A stretch of 64,000 nt of DNA from JBAZDC01 sp041654595 (GCA_964551305.1 CAZKBT010000001.1:62001-126000); one strand, 5' to 3'. Positions 25,495 to 34,960 are shown, counted from the first letter of the stretch. The notes: generated from the letters alone by a model not told the origin. Numbers and translations: made by a program.

Positions 25495-26721
25495 ATGTTC
25501 AATACGCTTCCCGAGAACGAGATCCGCGCATGGCTACGGCTGGCTTTGGAAAACGGAGTGGGGCCGGCCAAAGCGCGTACGCTGCTGGCCGCCGTCGGCC
25601 CGCCCCAGGACGTGTTCGCCGCTTCGGCCCGCGTACTGTCCGGGCTGGTCGGCGCGGACCTGGGCCGGCAACTGCGACAACGCCCGCAACCGGCCATGAC
25701 GGCCGCCATCGATGCCGCGCTGCGCTGGCTCGCCGAACCCGGCCACCACGTCCTGACGCTGGCCGATCCCCGCTATCCCTCGGTCTTGCTGGATACTCAT
25801 GATCCGCCGATACTGCTATACGTCCAAGGCGACCCGGCCATGCTGTCCCGCCCCGGCATAGCCGTGGTGGGAGCGCGCAATGCCAGTCCCGGCGGCATGG
25901 AACACGCCGCGGCTTTTTCGTGCTTTCTGGCCCGCCGAGGCTGGTGCGTGGTCAGCGGCCTGGCATCAGGCATCGATGCGGGCGCGCACGAAGGCGCGCT
26001 ATCGGCCGGCCCACGCGCAGCGGGCACCGTCGCCGTGCTCGGCACCGGCATCGACGTCGTCTACCCGCCTCGCAACCGGGACCTGGCGCGCCGCATCGCC
26101 CGCGAAGGCGCGCTGGTCAGCGAATTCCCGCTCGGCGCCAAAGCGCTGACCCATCATTTCCCGCGCCGCAACCGCATCGTGGCGGGCATGACGCACGGCG
26201 TGCTGGTCGTCGAAGCGGCCAAGCAAAGCGGATCGCTGATCACCGCCAGGCTGGCCTTGGACGCCGGGCGCGAGGTATTCGCCATTCCGGGCTCCATCCA
26301 GTCGCCGCTGGCGCGTGGCTGCCACGCCCTGATACGCCAGGGTGCCAAGCTGGTCGAGTCCGGCCGGGACATCCTGGACGAACTGGGCGCGGGCATGACG
26401 ATGCAAGACGCACAGGACGGCCATGCCATGCGGGGCGACACCCACCCTCGATCGCGCCCGCACCCGCGCCGGCAAGCCTGCGTCATCGATGATCGGAATG
26501 CCCAGCCGCTGGCCGTTGCACCGCATCCCGATCTGCAAACGGTGCTGGACGCCATGGGCCACGATCCCATCCACGTCGACCTGATACTGCGGCGCACCGC
26601 GCTGGCGGTGCCCGTCTTGAACAGCCGCCTGGCGCAACTGGAACTGGACGATCATATTGTTCGCCTGGCCGACGGCCGGCTCCAACGCCGAATGCGATCC
26701 GCAGCCTGCCTATCCAGATAA
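25495..26721 (+). CDS. dprA: DNA processing protein DprA
   Basis: It loads RecA onto incoming single-stranded DNA during transformation. The Rossmann-like DprA core includes IAVVGARNASPGG, VVSGLASGIDAGAHEGAL, AVLGTGIDVVYPPRN and FPRRNRIVAGMTHGVLVVEAA, with ITARLALDAGREVFAIPG later on. The N-terminal 80 residues are a helical SAM-like region and the last 65 a winged helix. The ATG at 25495 begins MFNTLPENEIRAWLRLALE, the usual start; the open frame extends 46 codons upstream without family similarity. Its length of 408 residues is slightly longer than the common 360-380 because of a basic linker near residue 315. Confidence 0.94.
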   Translation: MFNTLPENEIRAWLRLALENGVGPAKARTLLAAVGPPQDVFAASARVLSGLVGADLGRQLRQRPQPAMTAAIDAALRWLAEPGHHVLTLADPRYPSVLLDTHDPPILLYVQGDPAMLSRPGIAVVGARNASPGGMEHAAAFSCFLARRGWCVVSGLASGIDAGAHEGALSAGPRAAGTVAVLGTGIDVVYPPRNRDLARRIAREGALVSEFPLGAKALTHHFPRRNRIVAGMTHGVLVVEAAKQSGSLITARLALDAGREVFAIPGSIQSPLARGCHALIRQGAKLVESGRDILDELGAGMTMQDAQDGHAMRGDTHPRSRPHPRRQACVIDDRNAQPLAVAPHPDLQTVLDAMGHDPIHVDLILRRTALAVPVLNSRLAQLELDDHIVRLADGRLQRRMRSAACLSR

Positions 26722-26789
26722 CACGTTACTATTGGTATTAATCAATAAATCACGGGATCATTCCCAGTCGAATTGCCAAGGAAACTGTC

Positions 26790-27698
26790 ATGTCGCTGCC
26801 CGAACGCGTCAAGATCGTCGAAGTCTCGCCCCGCGACGGGCTTCAGAATGAAAAAGACTTCGTGCCCACGCCCATCAAGGTGGAGCTGGTCGACCGCCTG
26901 AGCGCCGCGGGCTTTCTCAATATCGAGTCCGCCTCGTTCGTGTCGCCCAAGTGGATCCCTCAAATGGCGGACAGCGCCCAGGTCATGGCCGACATCACCC
27001 GCAAACCGGGCACCTTGTACTCCGCCCTGACCCCCAATTTACGCGGCTTCGAAGGCGCCATCGCCGCCCGCGCCGACGAGGTCGTGATTTTCGGCGCGGC
27101 CAGCGAAGCGTTTTCCCAACGCAACATCAACTGCTCGATCGCCGAATCGCTGGAGCGGTTCGAGCCGGTCGCCGCCGCCGCCAAGGCCGCCGGCGTACGC
27201 CTGCGCGGCAGCATCAGTTGTTCGCTGGGCTGCCCCTACCAGGGCGAGGTCCCCATTTCCAGCGTCGTGGACGTCGCCCAACGATTCATCGCCATGGGAT
27301 GCGACGAAATCGACATCGCCGACACCATAGGCGTGGGCACGGCCAAGCGCGTGGGCCAGGTCATGAACGCCGTCACCGACATCGTCGACCCCGCGCGGAT
27401 AGCGGGCCATTTCCACGACACCTACGGCCAGGCCGTCGCCAACATCCTGGCCGCTTTGCAGGCGGGAATTCGCATCTTCCATACCTCGGTCGCAGGCCTG
27501 GGCGGCTGCCCGTACGCCAAGGGCGCAACCGGCAACGTCGCTACCGAAGACGTGGTGTATATGCTGCACGGCCTCGGAATAGAAACGGGCATCGATCTCG
27601 ATGCAATCGTCGATACCGGGCAGTGGATTTCCGCGCACCTGGGGCGCAAGAGCGCCAGCCGCGCGGGCAACGCGCTGGCGGCGCGCAAAGCGGGCTGA
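26790..27698 (+). CDS. mvaB: hydroxymethylglutaryl-CoA lyase
   Basis: It cleaves 3-hydroxy-3-methylglutaryl-CoA to acetyl-CoA and acetoacetate in leucine and related catabolism. The 302-residue TIM barrel opens with VEVSPRDGLQNEKD (substrate Arg, metal Asp), has HFHDTYGQAVAN with the two metal His and ends with the catalytic Cys loop GLGGCPYAKGATGNVATED. AAGGA lies just upstream of the ATG. It stands alone here, without methylcrotonyl-CoA carboxylase genes, so the wider leucine pathway must be elsewhere. It may share a transcript with the membrane protein that starts 12 bases later. Confidence 0.95.
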   Translation: MSLPERVKIVEVSPRDGLQNEKDFVPTPIKVELVDRLSAAGFLNIESASFVSPKWIPQMADSAQVMADITRKPGTLYSALTPNLRGFEGAIAARADEVVIFGAASEAFSQRNINCSIAESLERFEPVAAAAKAAGVRLRGSISCSLGCPYQGEVPISSVVDVAQRFIAMGCDEIDIADTIGVGTAKRVGQVMNAVTDIVDPARIAGHFHDTYGQAVANILAALQAGIRIFHTSVAGLGGCPYAKGATGNVATEDVVYMLHGLGIETGIDLDAIVDTGQWISAHLGRKSASRAGNALAARKAG

Positions 27699-27710
27699 AC
27701 AGGATGGCGC

Positions 27711-28172
27711 ATGCATAAGCCCAGCGACGAAGAGCGTTCCAGGCTGCTCGAGGAAATCGGGCCCCTGCCTCTTCGGGGCGCGGCATGGCCGCGCTGGATA
27801 AAAGTGCTGGCGTGCGCCGTGCTGATCCTGATCGCCTACCAGATCGTCAAGACCGCCATGAGCCCGGCGGGACTGGACATCAGCCCCGTCGTGACCGGCA
27901 GCATCATGTTGTGCTACCTGGCCTTGCTGGTATTGGCGCGCTATATGCTGGTGTCGGAAACCATCATCAGCCGGAAAGGGATTTCGCAGACTTGGCTCAG
28001 CCGGCGCGAAGTCAGCTGGGACGACCTGCATTTCGCGAAGTTCATCCCCCTGATCGGGGGCAAGCGGCTGGTTTGCTTCACGGCCCGGGGCCGGCCTGTC
28101 GTGTTTCAGGCCGGTACGCGCGAACTGGAAATCGCCTTTGCCCGTATTTCGCTGGTCTATCGGCGCAAATAG
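27711..28172 (+). CDS. small inner-membrane protein of unknown function
   Basis: A 153-residue protein. After a hydrophilic start (MHKPSDEERSRLLEEIGPLP) come two hydrophobic helices, about residues 29-47 and 61-79, then a cytoplasmic domain of about 70 residues. That domain (ETIISRKGISQTWLSRREVSWDDL, then FTARGRPVVFQAG) has the strand-rich pattern of the PH-like domains often attached to two-helix membrane proteins; this is a pattern judgement only. It is 12 bases after the HMG-CoA lyase gene, and a strong palindrome follows. No function is proposed. Confidence 0.7.
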   Translation: MHKPSDEERSRLLEEIGPLPLRGAAWPRWIKVLACAVLILIAYQIVKTAMSPAGLDISPVVTGSIMLCYLALLVLARYMLVSETIISRKGISQTWLSRREVSWDDLHFAKFIPLIGGKRLVCFTARGRPVVFQAGTRELEIAFARISLVYRRK

Positions 28173-28186
28173 CGTTGCGGGACATG

Positions 28187-28206
28187 CTCTGGCGGGCCCG
28201 CCAGAG
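28187..28206. terminator. perfect 20-bp palindrome, likely terminator between convergent genes
   Basis: CTCTGGCGGG/CCCGCCAGAG is perfectly self-complementary and lies between the stop codons of the convergent genes at 28172 and 28259. In RNA it can fold into a stable GC-rich hairpin in either direction. The T-run after it is weak, so strict intrinsic termination is uncertain. Confidence 0.5.
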
Positions 28207-28258
28207 GGGATTCTTTGCAAACCGGAGCACAAAAACGAATTTGCCGGCAAAGCGCCGG

Positions 28259-29275
28259 TCAGCGCACCGGCAACGCGTACATCAAGCCGCCGTCGGTCCA
28301 CTGCGCATTCAAGCCGCGCTGGATCTTCAAGGGACTGTCCTGCCCCACGTTGCGCTCGAAGCTTTCACCGTAGTTGCCGACCTGCTTGACGATGTTGTAG
28401 GCCCATTTTTCATCCAGGCCCAGGTTCTTGCCCGCGCCCTCGGTCACGCCCAGCAGGCGCTGGATATTGGGGTTGTCGCTTTTCAGCTGTTCGTCCACGT
28501 TCTTGGACGTCAGGCCCAGCTCTTCGGCGCCTATCATGGCGTGCAGGGACCACTTTACGACATTGAGCCAGCCGTCGTCGCCCTGGCGAACGAAGGGCCC
28601 CAACGGTTCTTTGGAAATGATTTCGGGCAGGACCTGGTAGTCGTCCGGGTTCTGCAGCTTGGAAATACGGATGGACGCCAGGCCCGACGCATCGGTGGAG
28701 AACACGTCGCAGCGGCCCGCGGCGAAGGCGTTGACGACCTCATTGAACTGTTCGATCACGACGGGCTTGTACTTGACGTTGTTGGCGCGCGCCCAGTCGG
28801 CCAGGGTGTTTTCGTTGGAGGTTCCGGTTTGCAGGCAGATCGTTGCGCCGTCCAGCTCCTTGGCGCTTTTCACGCCCAGGGATTTGCCGACCAGGAAACC
28901 TTGGCCGTCGTAGAAGTTGATGCCCGCATGGATGGCGCCCAATGCCGTATCGCGCTGCTGGGTCACCGTCGTGTTGCGGGCGAGCAGGTCGATTTCACCG
29001 GACTGCAGCGCGGTGAAACGCTGTTGCGCATTCAGGGGAACGGCCTTGAACTTGGACGCATCGCCGAACACCGCGGCGGCGACCGCGCGGCAAACGTCGA
29101 CATCCAGGCCGGTCCATTCGCCTTTGGCGTCCGGCGCCGAAAAGCCCGCGAAACCGGTCGTGACGCCGCATTGAACCACGCCGCGCTTCTTGACGACGTC
29201 CAGGGTATCGGCATGAGCGCTCGATATGCCCGCCAGCGCCAGCAGGGCTCCCGCCACGATTTTGATTTTGCTCAT
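28259..29275 (-). CDS. amino-acid ABC transporter substrate-binding protein (AapJ/BztA type)
   Basis: A 338-residue periplasmic receptor of the general L-amino-acid type. The signal peptide MSKIKIVAGALLALAGISSAHA precedes DTLDVVKKRGVVQCGVTTG and FSAPDAKGEWTGLDVDVCRAVAAAVFGD, the AapJ/BztA N-terminus. Other family blocks are LARNTTVTQQRD, YDGQGFLV, TICLQTGTSNENTLADW and FSTDASGLASIR. It should bind polar amino acids such as glutamate, glutamine and aspartate. The permease and ATPase genes are not adjacent, so it is either an orphan receptor or feeds a transporter encoded elsewhere. Glutamate dehydrogenase and GltS nearby make an amino-acid theme. Confidence 0.93.
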   Translation of the reverse strand: MSKIKIVAGALLALAGISSAHADTLDVVKKRGVVQCGVTTGFAGFSAPDAKGEWTGLDVDVCRAVAAAVFGDASKFKAVPLNAQQRFTALQSGEIDLLARNTTVTQQRDTALGAIHAGINFYDGQGFLVGKSLGVKSAKELDGATICLQTGTSNENTLADWARANNVKYKPVVIEQFNEVVNAFAAGRCDVFSTDASGLASIRISKLQNPDDYQVLPEIISKEPLGPFVRQGDDGWLNVVKWSLHAMIGAEELGLTSKNVDEQLKSDNPNIQRLLGVTEGAGKNLGLDEKWAYNIVKQVGNYGESFERNVGQDSPLKIQRGLNAQWTDGGLMYALPVR

Positions 29276-29425
29276 TTACAGCTCCTCTGTATGTTCATGA
29301 ACGGCAAGACGTTCCTAGCGCATAGTACTGCAATACCACCCCGGCTTTGATGCATAAGCTAAGCACCTAAATACGGGGTGGCGGGCATGCGGCGACGGGA
29401 AAGGCGGTGTGCGCCTCGGCCGAGA

Positions 29426-30391
29426 TCAATCCAGATTGATGCCGGCTTTCTGGATCACCTCGCCCCATTCCTTGCGCTGGGACTCGGAATATGATTTGAA
29501 TTCCTCCGCCGACATCGGCATCGGCTCGACGCCCATGTTACGTATCTTTTCATCCGCTTCGGGCGACTTCAGAGCGGTCTGCAAATCCGCGCTAAGTTTG
29601 CTCACGACATCGGCGGGCAACTCGGCCGGCCCCACCAGCCCTTGCCAGGCGTAGGCGGTGAAATCGGCCACGCCGGCTTCGGCCATCGTCGGCACATCGG
29701 GCAGCAAGCCAAGACGCTCGGGCGTCGCCACCGCGAGGATGCGCAGTTTGCCGGCCTTGATGTTGCCCAGGCCCGCCGCCGAATCCACGAAGCTCATCGA
29801 CACCTGTCCGCCCACCAGATCCTGGATGGCCGGCGCCGCGCCCTTGTATGGGACGTGCATGATGTCGACGCCGGCGCGCTGCTTGAACAGTTCCAGCGCC
29901 ATGTGGTGGGGCGATCCCGCCCCGGCGGAAGACGCGGTCAGCTCGCCCGGCTTCTGCTTGGCGGCATCGATCACGTCCCGCAACGTCTTGAAGGGCGAGC
30001 TTTCATTGACCGCCAGCATCAGGGGAAAGCGCGCGATCCCGCCGATATAGGTAAACTGGGCAGGATCGTAGCTCAGCTTGGTGTATAGCGCTGGGTTATA
30101 AGCCAAGGTACCCGAATCCGCCGTGCCCACGACGTAGCCGTCGGGTTTCGCGGACTGGATGAAAGTTGCGCCGATGATGGTGGCGGCGCCGGGCTTGTTT
30201 TCCACCACGATGGATTGGCCCAGCGGCTGTTCCATGTTGGCCGCCACGACGCGGGCGATGACGTCCGAGCCGCCCCCCGCGGGATAGGGCACCACCCACT
30301 GCACCGCGCGCTCGGGCCAGGACGCCGCTTGGGCCAAGCCGCTGAGCGCCAGCACGGAAGCCGCGGCCGCGCTTTTCAGGAAAACCGACAT
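29426..30391 (-). CDS. Bug/TctC family periplasmic solute-binding protein
   Basis: A 321-residue Bug receptor. The signal peptide (MSVFLKSAAAASVLALSGLAQA) is followed by WPERAVQWVVPYPAGGGSDVIARVVA, the ligand-loop signature. NKPGAATIIGATFIQSAKPDGY, MHVPYKGAAPAIQDLVGGQV and LPDVPTMAEAG are typical. No membrane subunits are nearby. It is separated by about 270 bases from the divergent gdhA, and an inverted repeat in that gap may control one or both. The ligand is unknown. Confidence 0.93.
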   Translation of the reverse strand: MSVFLKSAAAASVLALSGLAQAASWPERAVQWVVPYPAGGGSDVIARVVAANMEQPLGQSIVVENKPGAATIIGATFIQSAKPDGYVVGTADSGTLAYNPALYTKLSYDPAQFTYIGGIARFPLMLAVNESSPFKTLRDVIDAAKQKPGELTASSAGAGSPHHMALELFKQRAGVDIMHVPYKGAAPAIQDLVGGQVSMSFVDSAAGLGNIKAGKLRILAVATPERLGLLPDVPTMAEAGVADFTAYAWQGLVGPAELPADVVSKLSADLQTALKSPEADEKIRNMGVEPMPMSAEEFKSYSESQRKEWGEVIQKAGINLD

Positions 30392-30524
30392 GATTATCTC
30401 CTTTTGAATTGTTGACGCCTTGCAGGCGGCGCCGTTCGGTTGCCATTATGCCTCTTTTCAGTCTTTTCAAAAAAGGAACCATTGCGGAAATTACCGGTCC
30501 GATCTAAACAGCGAGCATAGGTCC

Positions 30525-30559
30525 GTCCCTATTATTGTTTGGTGGAAATAAATAGGGAC
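30525..30559. promoter_or_regulatory. 9-bp perfect inverted repeat between the Bug gene and gdhA
   Basis: GTCCCTATT at 30525-30533 and its complement AATAGGGAC at 30551-30559 are separated by 17 bases. It lies about 100 bases upstream of gdhA in the divergent gap. The size suits a dimeric regulator operator; a hairpin with a 17-base loop is also possible. Confidence 0.45.
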
Positions 30560-30660
30560 GTAATCTGTAACTCGCATTAAAATGTGGCGCACGTTGCGAT
30601 ATGCATATCGTTTCCCCCACGCACCCACTAAACTGACACATTCTGTTATAGGTCCTCCTC

Positions 30661-31950
30661 ATGTCCGATCTTCCAACGCACGCCTTGCCGTCCTATCTCC
30701 ATAGCAATGACCTGGGGCCATGGGGCGTCTATCTGGAGCAAGTCGAGCGCGTTACGCCCTATCTCGGCAAGCTGAGCAAATGGGTCGAAACCCTGAAGCG
30801 CCCCAAGCGCACGTTGATCGTCGACGTGCCCGTCGAACTGGACAACGGCCAGATCGCCCACTTCGAAGGCTATCGCGTCCAGCACAACACGACGCGCGGC
30901 CCGGGCAAAGGCGGCGTGCGCTTTCACCAAGACGTGACGCTGTCCGAAGTGATGGCCCTGGCTGCGTGGATGTCCGTCAAGACGGCCGCCATCAACCTGC
31001 CCTACGGCGGCGCCAAGGGCGGCATCCGCATCGATCCCCGCAACTATTCGCAGGCCGAGCTCGAGCGCATCACGCGCCGCTACACCAGCGAGATCGGCGT
31101 GATCATCGGCCCCAACAAAGACATCCCCGCGCCCGACGTGAACACCAACGCCCAGACCATGGCCTGGATGATGGACACGTACTCGATGAACGAAGGCGCC
31201 ACGTCGACCGGCGTCGTGACCGGCAAGCCTGTATCGCTGGGCGGCAGCCTGGGCCGGGTGGAAGCCACCGGACGCGGCGTCTACGTGGTGGGATGCGAAG
31301 CCGCCCGTGATGCCGGCATTCCCATCGAAGGCGCGCGCGTCGTGATCCAGGGCTTCGGAAACGTGGGCGGCACCGCGGCGCGCCTGTTCTATGAAGCCGG
31401 CGCCAAGGTCATCGCCGTGCAGGATCACACCGGCGCCGTCCAGAATGCCGACGGCCTGAACGTCCACGAACTCATACAGTACGTCGAAGAACACAAGGGC
31501 GTAGCCGGCTTCCAGCACGCCGACAGCATCGCCACGGCCGATTTCTGGGCGCTGGAAACCGAGATCCTGATTCCCGCCGCCCTGGAAAGCCAGATCAACA
31601 AGGACAATGCCAACTCCGTACGCGCCAAGATCGTCGTCGAAGGCGCAAACGGCCCGACCACGCCCGAGGCCGACGACATCCTGACCGACAAGGGCACCAT
31701 CATCGTCCCGGACGTCCTGGCCAACGCAGGCGGGGTAACGGTCAGCTACTTCGAGTGGGTCCAGGATTTTTCCAGCTTCTTCTGGTCCGAAGAAGAAATC
31801 AACCATCGTCTGGAAATCATGATGCGCAACGCCTACGCCGGCGTCTACGCCCAGGCCAAGCAGCACGACGTATCGCTGCGCACCGCGGCCTTCATCACGG
31901 CCTGCACCCGCATCCTGGAATCCCGCGAAGTGCGCGGCCTGTACCCCTGA
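30661..31950 (+). CDS. gdhA: Glu/Leu/Phe/Val-type glutamate dehydrogenase
   Basis: A 429-residue hexameric-class dehydrogenase that interconverts glutamate with 2-oxoglutarate and ammonia. The substrate region is GYRVQHNTTRGPGKGGVRFH, then the catalytic Lys in LPYGGAKGGIRIDP and the DxxT part in IPAPDVNTNAQTMAWMMD. The Rossmann loop GFGNVGGTAA shows the nucleotide site, and the region NAGGVTVSYFEWVQD is conserved. The length is that of the small NAD-type enzymes. The stop overlaps the start of the asparaginase gene as TGATG, so both are coupled, which links ammonia release from asparagine to glutamate metabolism. Confidence 0.95.
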   Translation: MSDLPTHALPSYLHSNDLGPWGVYLEQVERVTPYLGKLSKWVETLKRPKRTLIVDVPVELDNGQIAHFEGYRVQHNTTRGPGKGGVRFHQDVTLSEVMALAAWMSVKTAAINLPYGGAKGGIRIDPRNYSQAELERITRRYTSEIGVIIGPNKDIPAPDVNTNAQTMAWMMDTYSMNEGATSTGVVTGKPVSLGGSLGRVEATGRGVYVVGCEAARDAGIPIEGARVVIQGFGNVGGTAARLFYEAGAKVIAVQDHTGAVQNADGLNVHELIQYVEEHKGVAGFQHADSIATADFWALETEILIPAALESQINKDNANSVRAKIVVEGANGPTTPEADDILTDKGTIIVPDVLANAGGVTVSYFEWVQDFSSFFWSEEEINHRLEIMMRNAYAGVYAQAKQHDVSLRTAAFITACTRILESREVRGLYP

Positions 31951-32954
31951 TGGCGGCAACGGCCGCTTCACCGCGGCCGTCCCTGCTCATCCTGGGCACG
32001 GGCGGTACGATAGCTTCCACAGCGGCGCGCAGCACCGCGCTGTCGGGCTACTCGGTCACCCAGAGAGTGGACCATCTGCTGCAGGCTGTGCCCGAAATCG
32101 GTGATCTGGCCGACGTGCGCAGCGAGCAGTTCTGCAACGTCGACAGCCGCGCGATCGACAACGCCCTGCTGCTTCGGCTGGCGAAGCGGGTGAACCGCCT
32201 GCTGGCCCAGCCCGCCGTGGACGGCATCGTCATCACGCACGGCACCGATACGCTCGAGGAAACCGCGTACTTCCTGAATCTGACGGTAAAAAGCCGCAAA
32301 TCCGTCGTCCTGACCGGGGCCATGCGCCCCGCCTCCGCGCTCAGCGCGGACGGGCCGCTGAATCTCTATCATGCCGTCGCCGTGGCCGCCGACCCGTCCA
32401 GCGCGGGACTCGGCGTGCTCGTGCTGATGAACGACCGCATCATCGCGGCCCGATTCCTGAACAAAGCGCACACCACGCAGGTCGATGCCTTTCAATCGCC
32501 TGAGCATGGCTGCCTTGGCTTCGCGCACAACGGCCGGGCGCATATTGCTCAAGCCCCTCTGGCCAGGCATACCGCGTCCAGCCAGTTCGACCTGAAACGC
32601 GTCAAAGCATTGCCGCAGGTCGACATCATCTATGACCACCAGAGCGCCGGCACGCATTTCTACAAGGCCGCGATCGAGGCGGGCACCAAGGGGCTGGTCA
32701 TCGCCGCCCCGGGCAACGGCAGCCTGACGCCCAACGCCGTGAAAGGCGTCAGCATGGCGAAAAAGAACGGCGTCCTCTGCGTGCGCGCGACTCGCGCCTT
32801 CGGCGGCATGGTCTCGCCCTCGTCGTCCGACCGCGCGCACGGCCTGATCTCGGCCCATACGCTGAACGCCGTCAAGGCCCGCGTGCTCTTGACCTTGTCC
32901 TTGACGCAAACGGCGGATCGGCAATTGATCCAAACCTGGTTCGAACAACACTGA
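31950..32954 (+). CDS. L-asparaginase family protein
   Basis: A 334-residue asparaginase of the bacterial homotetramer family. The two catalytic threonines lie in LGTGGTIAS near residue 19 and ITHGTDTLEETAYF near residue 93. TGAMRPASALSADGPLNLY and FGGMVSPSSSD are further family blocks. The ATG overlaps the gdhA stop (TGATG); the frame is open upstream, inside gdhA, but that part is a shadow. No signal peptide is visible, so the enzyme is probably cytoplasmic although it resembles the periplasmic type II sequence. It releases aspartate and ammonia from asparagine; glutaminase side activity cannot be judged. Confidence 0.93.
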   Translation: MAATAASPRPSLLILGTGGTIASTAARSTALSGYSVTQRVDHLLQAVPEIGDLADVRSEQFCNVDSRAIDNALLLRLAKRVNRLLAQPAVDGIVITHGTDTLEETAYFLNLTVKSRKSVVLTGAMRPASALSADGPLNLYHAVAVAADPSSAGLGVLVLMNDRIIAARFLNKAHTTQVDAFQSPEHGCLGFAHNGRAHIAQAPLARHTASSQFDLKRVKALPQVDIIYDHQSAGTHFYKAAIEAGTKGLVIAAPGNGSLTPNAVKGVSMAKKNGVLCVRATRAFGGMVSPSSSDRAHGLISAHTLNAVKARVLLTLSLTQTADRQLIQTWFEQH

Positions 32955-32993
32955 AGGCAAATCGCGCCGCCGACTGCCCAGGCACGGCCCGGC

Positions 32994-33914
32994 TCAGACG
33001 CCCACCGCCAAGGGCCGGCATTGCAACACACGCCGGCTTTGAAAGCGGCGCTCGCGTCCATCCATCGGGTCCACGAAACGAATAGCGCGCGCCAGCAGCT
33101 GCAAAGGCTTGCTGAAATCGTCTTCGTCGGCATAAGGCCGCAATATCGGATAATAGGCGTCGTTCACCAACGGCATGCCCAGGGCGCTCATGTGCACGCG
33201 CAACTGATGCTTGCGGCCGGTAATCGGTTGCAGGCGGTACAGGGCCAACTCCGCGCCATGGCTCAGGACGTCGATGCGGGTCTCGCTGTCGGGCTCGCCC
33301 GGGACCTCGCACATCGTGAAATGCCGTCCGGTTTCGCGCAGGCGGCTGCAATGGCGCAACGGCCACCGAAGATCGGGGCGCCAAGGGGCGATCGCCTCGT
33401 AGGTCTTGGCCACCTGACGCGACTGGAACAAAGTCTGATACGCCCCTCTATAAGCGGGGTCGATGCAGAACATGAGCACGCCCGCCGTCTCCCGGTCCAG
33501 CCGGTGCATGGGCGTCAGCAACGGCAGGTCCAACGCGGCGCGCAGGCGCGTCAGCGCGGTTTCCCTCAAATACCTGCCGCCGGGCGTGCTGGCCAGGAAA
33601 TGCGGCTTATCCACCACCAGCAAGCGGTCGTCCTGGTACAGGACGGGAAGATCGAACGGCACCGGCGTTTCATGCGGTACCTCCCGGTAATACCATAGCC
33701 ACTGATCGGGGACATAAGGGCCGGCGAAATCCACGGGCCGCCCCCGGGTATCCACCAGGTCGCCTTGCGCGACGCGCCGTCGCAGGCCGGCCTCGTCCAC
33801 GTGCGGAAAACGCGCCGCGAGGAAATCGCCCAGGCTGGCCCATTGTCCTCGGGGCAGATAGACGCGGCTGGGCGCAATGCCGTCCCGCACGGGCAAAGGC
33901 GCGTCCGCCGTCAT
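32994..33914 (-). CDS. RluA family pseudouridine synthase
   Basis: A 306-residue RNA pseudouridine synthase. The catalytic Asp lies in MHRLDRETAGVLMFC near residue 133. DRLLVVDKPHFLASTPGGRY and ITGRKHQLRVHMSALGMPLVND are the conserved substrate and C-terminal blocks. The N-terminal 80 residues, with FLAARFPHVDEAGLRRRVAQGDLV, look like a short S4-like RNA-binding region. The ATG at 33914 is favoured because the open frame further upstream runs into tdh. It targets rRNA or tRNA; the exact position is not predictable from these motifs. Confidence 0.9.
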   Translation of the reverse strand: MTADAPLPVRDGIAPSRVYLPRGQWASLGDFLAARFPHVDEAGLRRRVAQGDLVDTRGRPVDFAGPYVPDQWLWYYREVPHETPVPFDLPVLYQDDRLLVVDKPHFLASTPGGRYLRETALTRLRAALDLPLLTPMHRLDRETAGVLMFCIDPAYRGAYQTLFQSRQVAKTYEAIAPWRPDLRWPLRHCSRLRETGRHFTMCEVPGEPDSETRIDVLSHGAELALYRLQPITGRKHQLRVHMSALGMPLVNDAYYPILRPYADEDDFSKPLQLLARAIRFVDPMDGRERRFQSRRVLQCRPLAVGV

Positions 33915-33934
33915 CTTGACGCGATTCGCCGGCT

Positions 33935-34960
33935 TCACGTCCAGTCCAGAATGACTTTTCCGCTTTGGCCCGACAGCATGGCGGCAAAGCCTTCCTGATA
34001 GCGCGCGACAGGAAAGCGATGGGTAATCATCGGCGACAGATCCAGGCCGCTTTGAAGCATCGCCACCATCTTGTACCAGGTCTCGAACATCTCGCGTCCG
34101 TAGATGCCCTTGATCTCCAGCCCCTTGAATATCACCTGGCCCCAATCTATGCCGAAGCCCGCGGGAGGAATGCCGAGCATGGCTATCTTTCCGCCGTGAT
34201 TCATTTGCTCGAGCATGCCGGTGAAGGCTCCGGGCACGCCCGACATTTCCAGGCCGACGTCGAAACCTTCCTGCATGTTCAACGCTTTCATGACGTCGAG
34301 CAGGCTTTCGTTCGTCACATTGACCGCGCGCGTCGCGCCCATGCGGCGCGCCAGATCCAGGCGATAGTCGTTGACGTCCGTAATCACGACGTTGCGCGCG
34401 CCGACATGCCGGGCGATGGCCGCGGCCATGACGCCGATCGGCCCCGCGCCCGTGATCAGCACGTCTTCACCGACCAGGTTGAAGGCCAGGGCCGTGTGCG
34501 TCGCATTGCCGAACGGATCGAAGACGGCCGCCGTTTCATCGGATACGTCGTCGGGAATCTTGAAAGCGTTGAACGCCGGTATCGCCAGATACTCGGCGAA
34601 GGCGCCGGGCCTGTCGACGCCCACGCCAAAGGTATTGCGGCACAAATGGCGCCTGCCCGCCCGGCAGTTGCGGCAAAAACCGCAAGTGATGTGACCTTCG
34701 CCCGATACCCGGTCGCCGACGGCGAACCCCGAGACCTCTTGGCCGAGCTCGACGATCTCGCCGACGTATTCGTGGCCGACGTGCATGGGAACGGGTATGG
34801 TCTTTTGCGCCCAGTCGTCCCATTTCCAGATATGGATGTCCGTGCCGCAGATGGCGGTCTTGCGGATCCTGATCAACACGTCGTTATGGCCCACCTGGGG
34901 CAGGGGGACGTCGGTCATGGTCAAGCCGACGGCGGGTTCCAGCTTTGCGAGAGCGCGCAT
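33935..34960 (-). CDS. tdh: L-threonine 3-dehydrogenase
   Basis: A 341-residue zinc alcohol dehydrogenase. It oxidises threonine to 2-amino-3-ketobutyrate. The catalytic zinc Cys is in TAICGTDIHIWKWDDWAQ (the Tdh-specific block), with GHEYVGEI next. The structural zinc cysteines are in CGFCRNCRAGRRHLC. The Rossmann loop is GAGPIGVMAAAIARH. The gene is 51 bases downstream of kbl and presumably in one operon with it; the product is passed to Kbl. Confidence 0.97.
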   Translation of the reverse strand: MRALAKLEPAVGLTMTDVPLPQVGHNDVLIRIRKTAICGTDIHIWKWDDWAQKTIPVPMHVGHEYVGEIVELGQEVSGFAVGDRVSGEGHITCGFCRNCRAGRRHLCRNTFGVGVDRPGAFAEYLAIPAFNAFKIPDDVSDETAAVFDPFGNATHTALAFNLVGEDVLITGAGPIGVMAAAIARHVGARNVVITDVNDYRLDLARRMGATRAVNVTNESLLDVMKALNMQEGFDVGLEMSGVPGAFTGMLEQMNHGGKIAMLGIPPAGFGIDWGQVIFKGLEIKGIYGREMFETWYKMVAMLQSGLDLSPMITHRFPVARYQEGFAAMLSGQSGKVILDWT

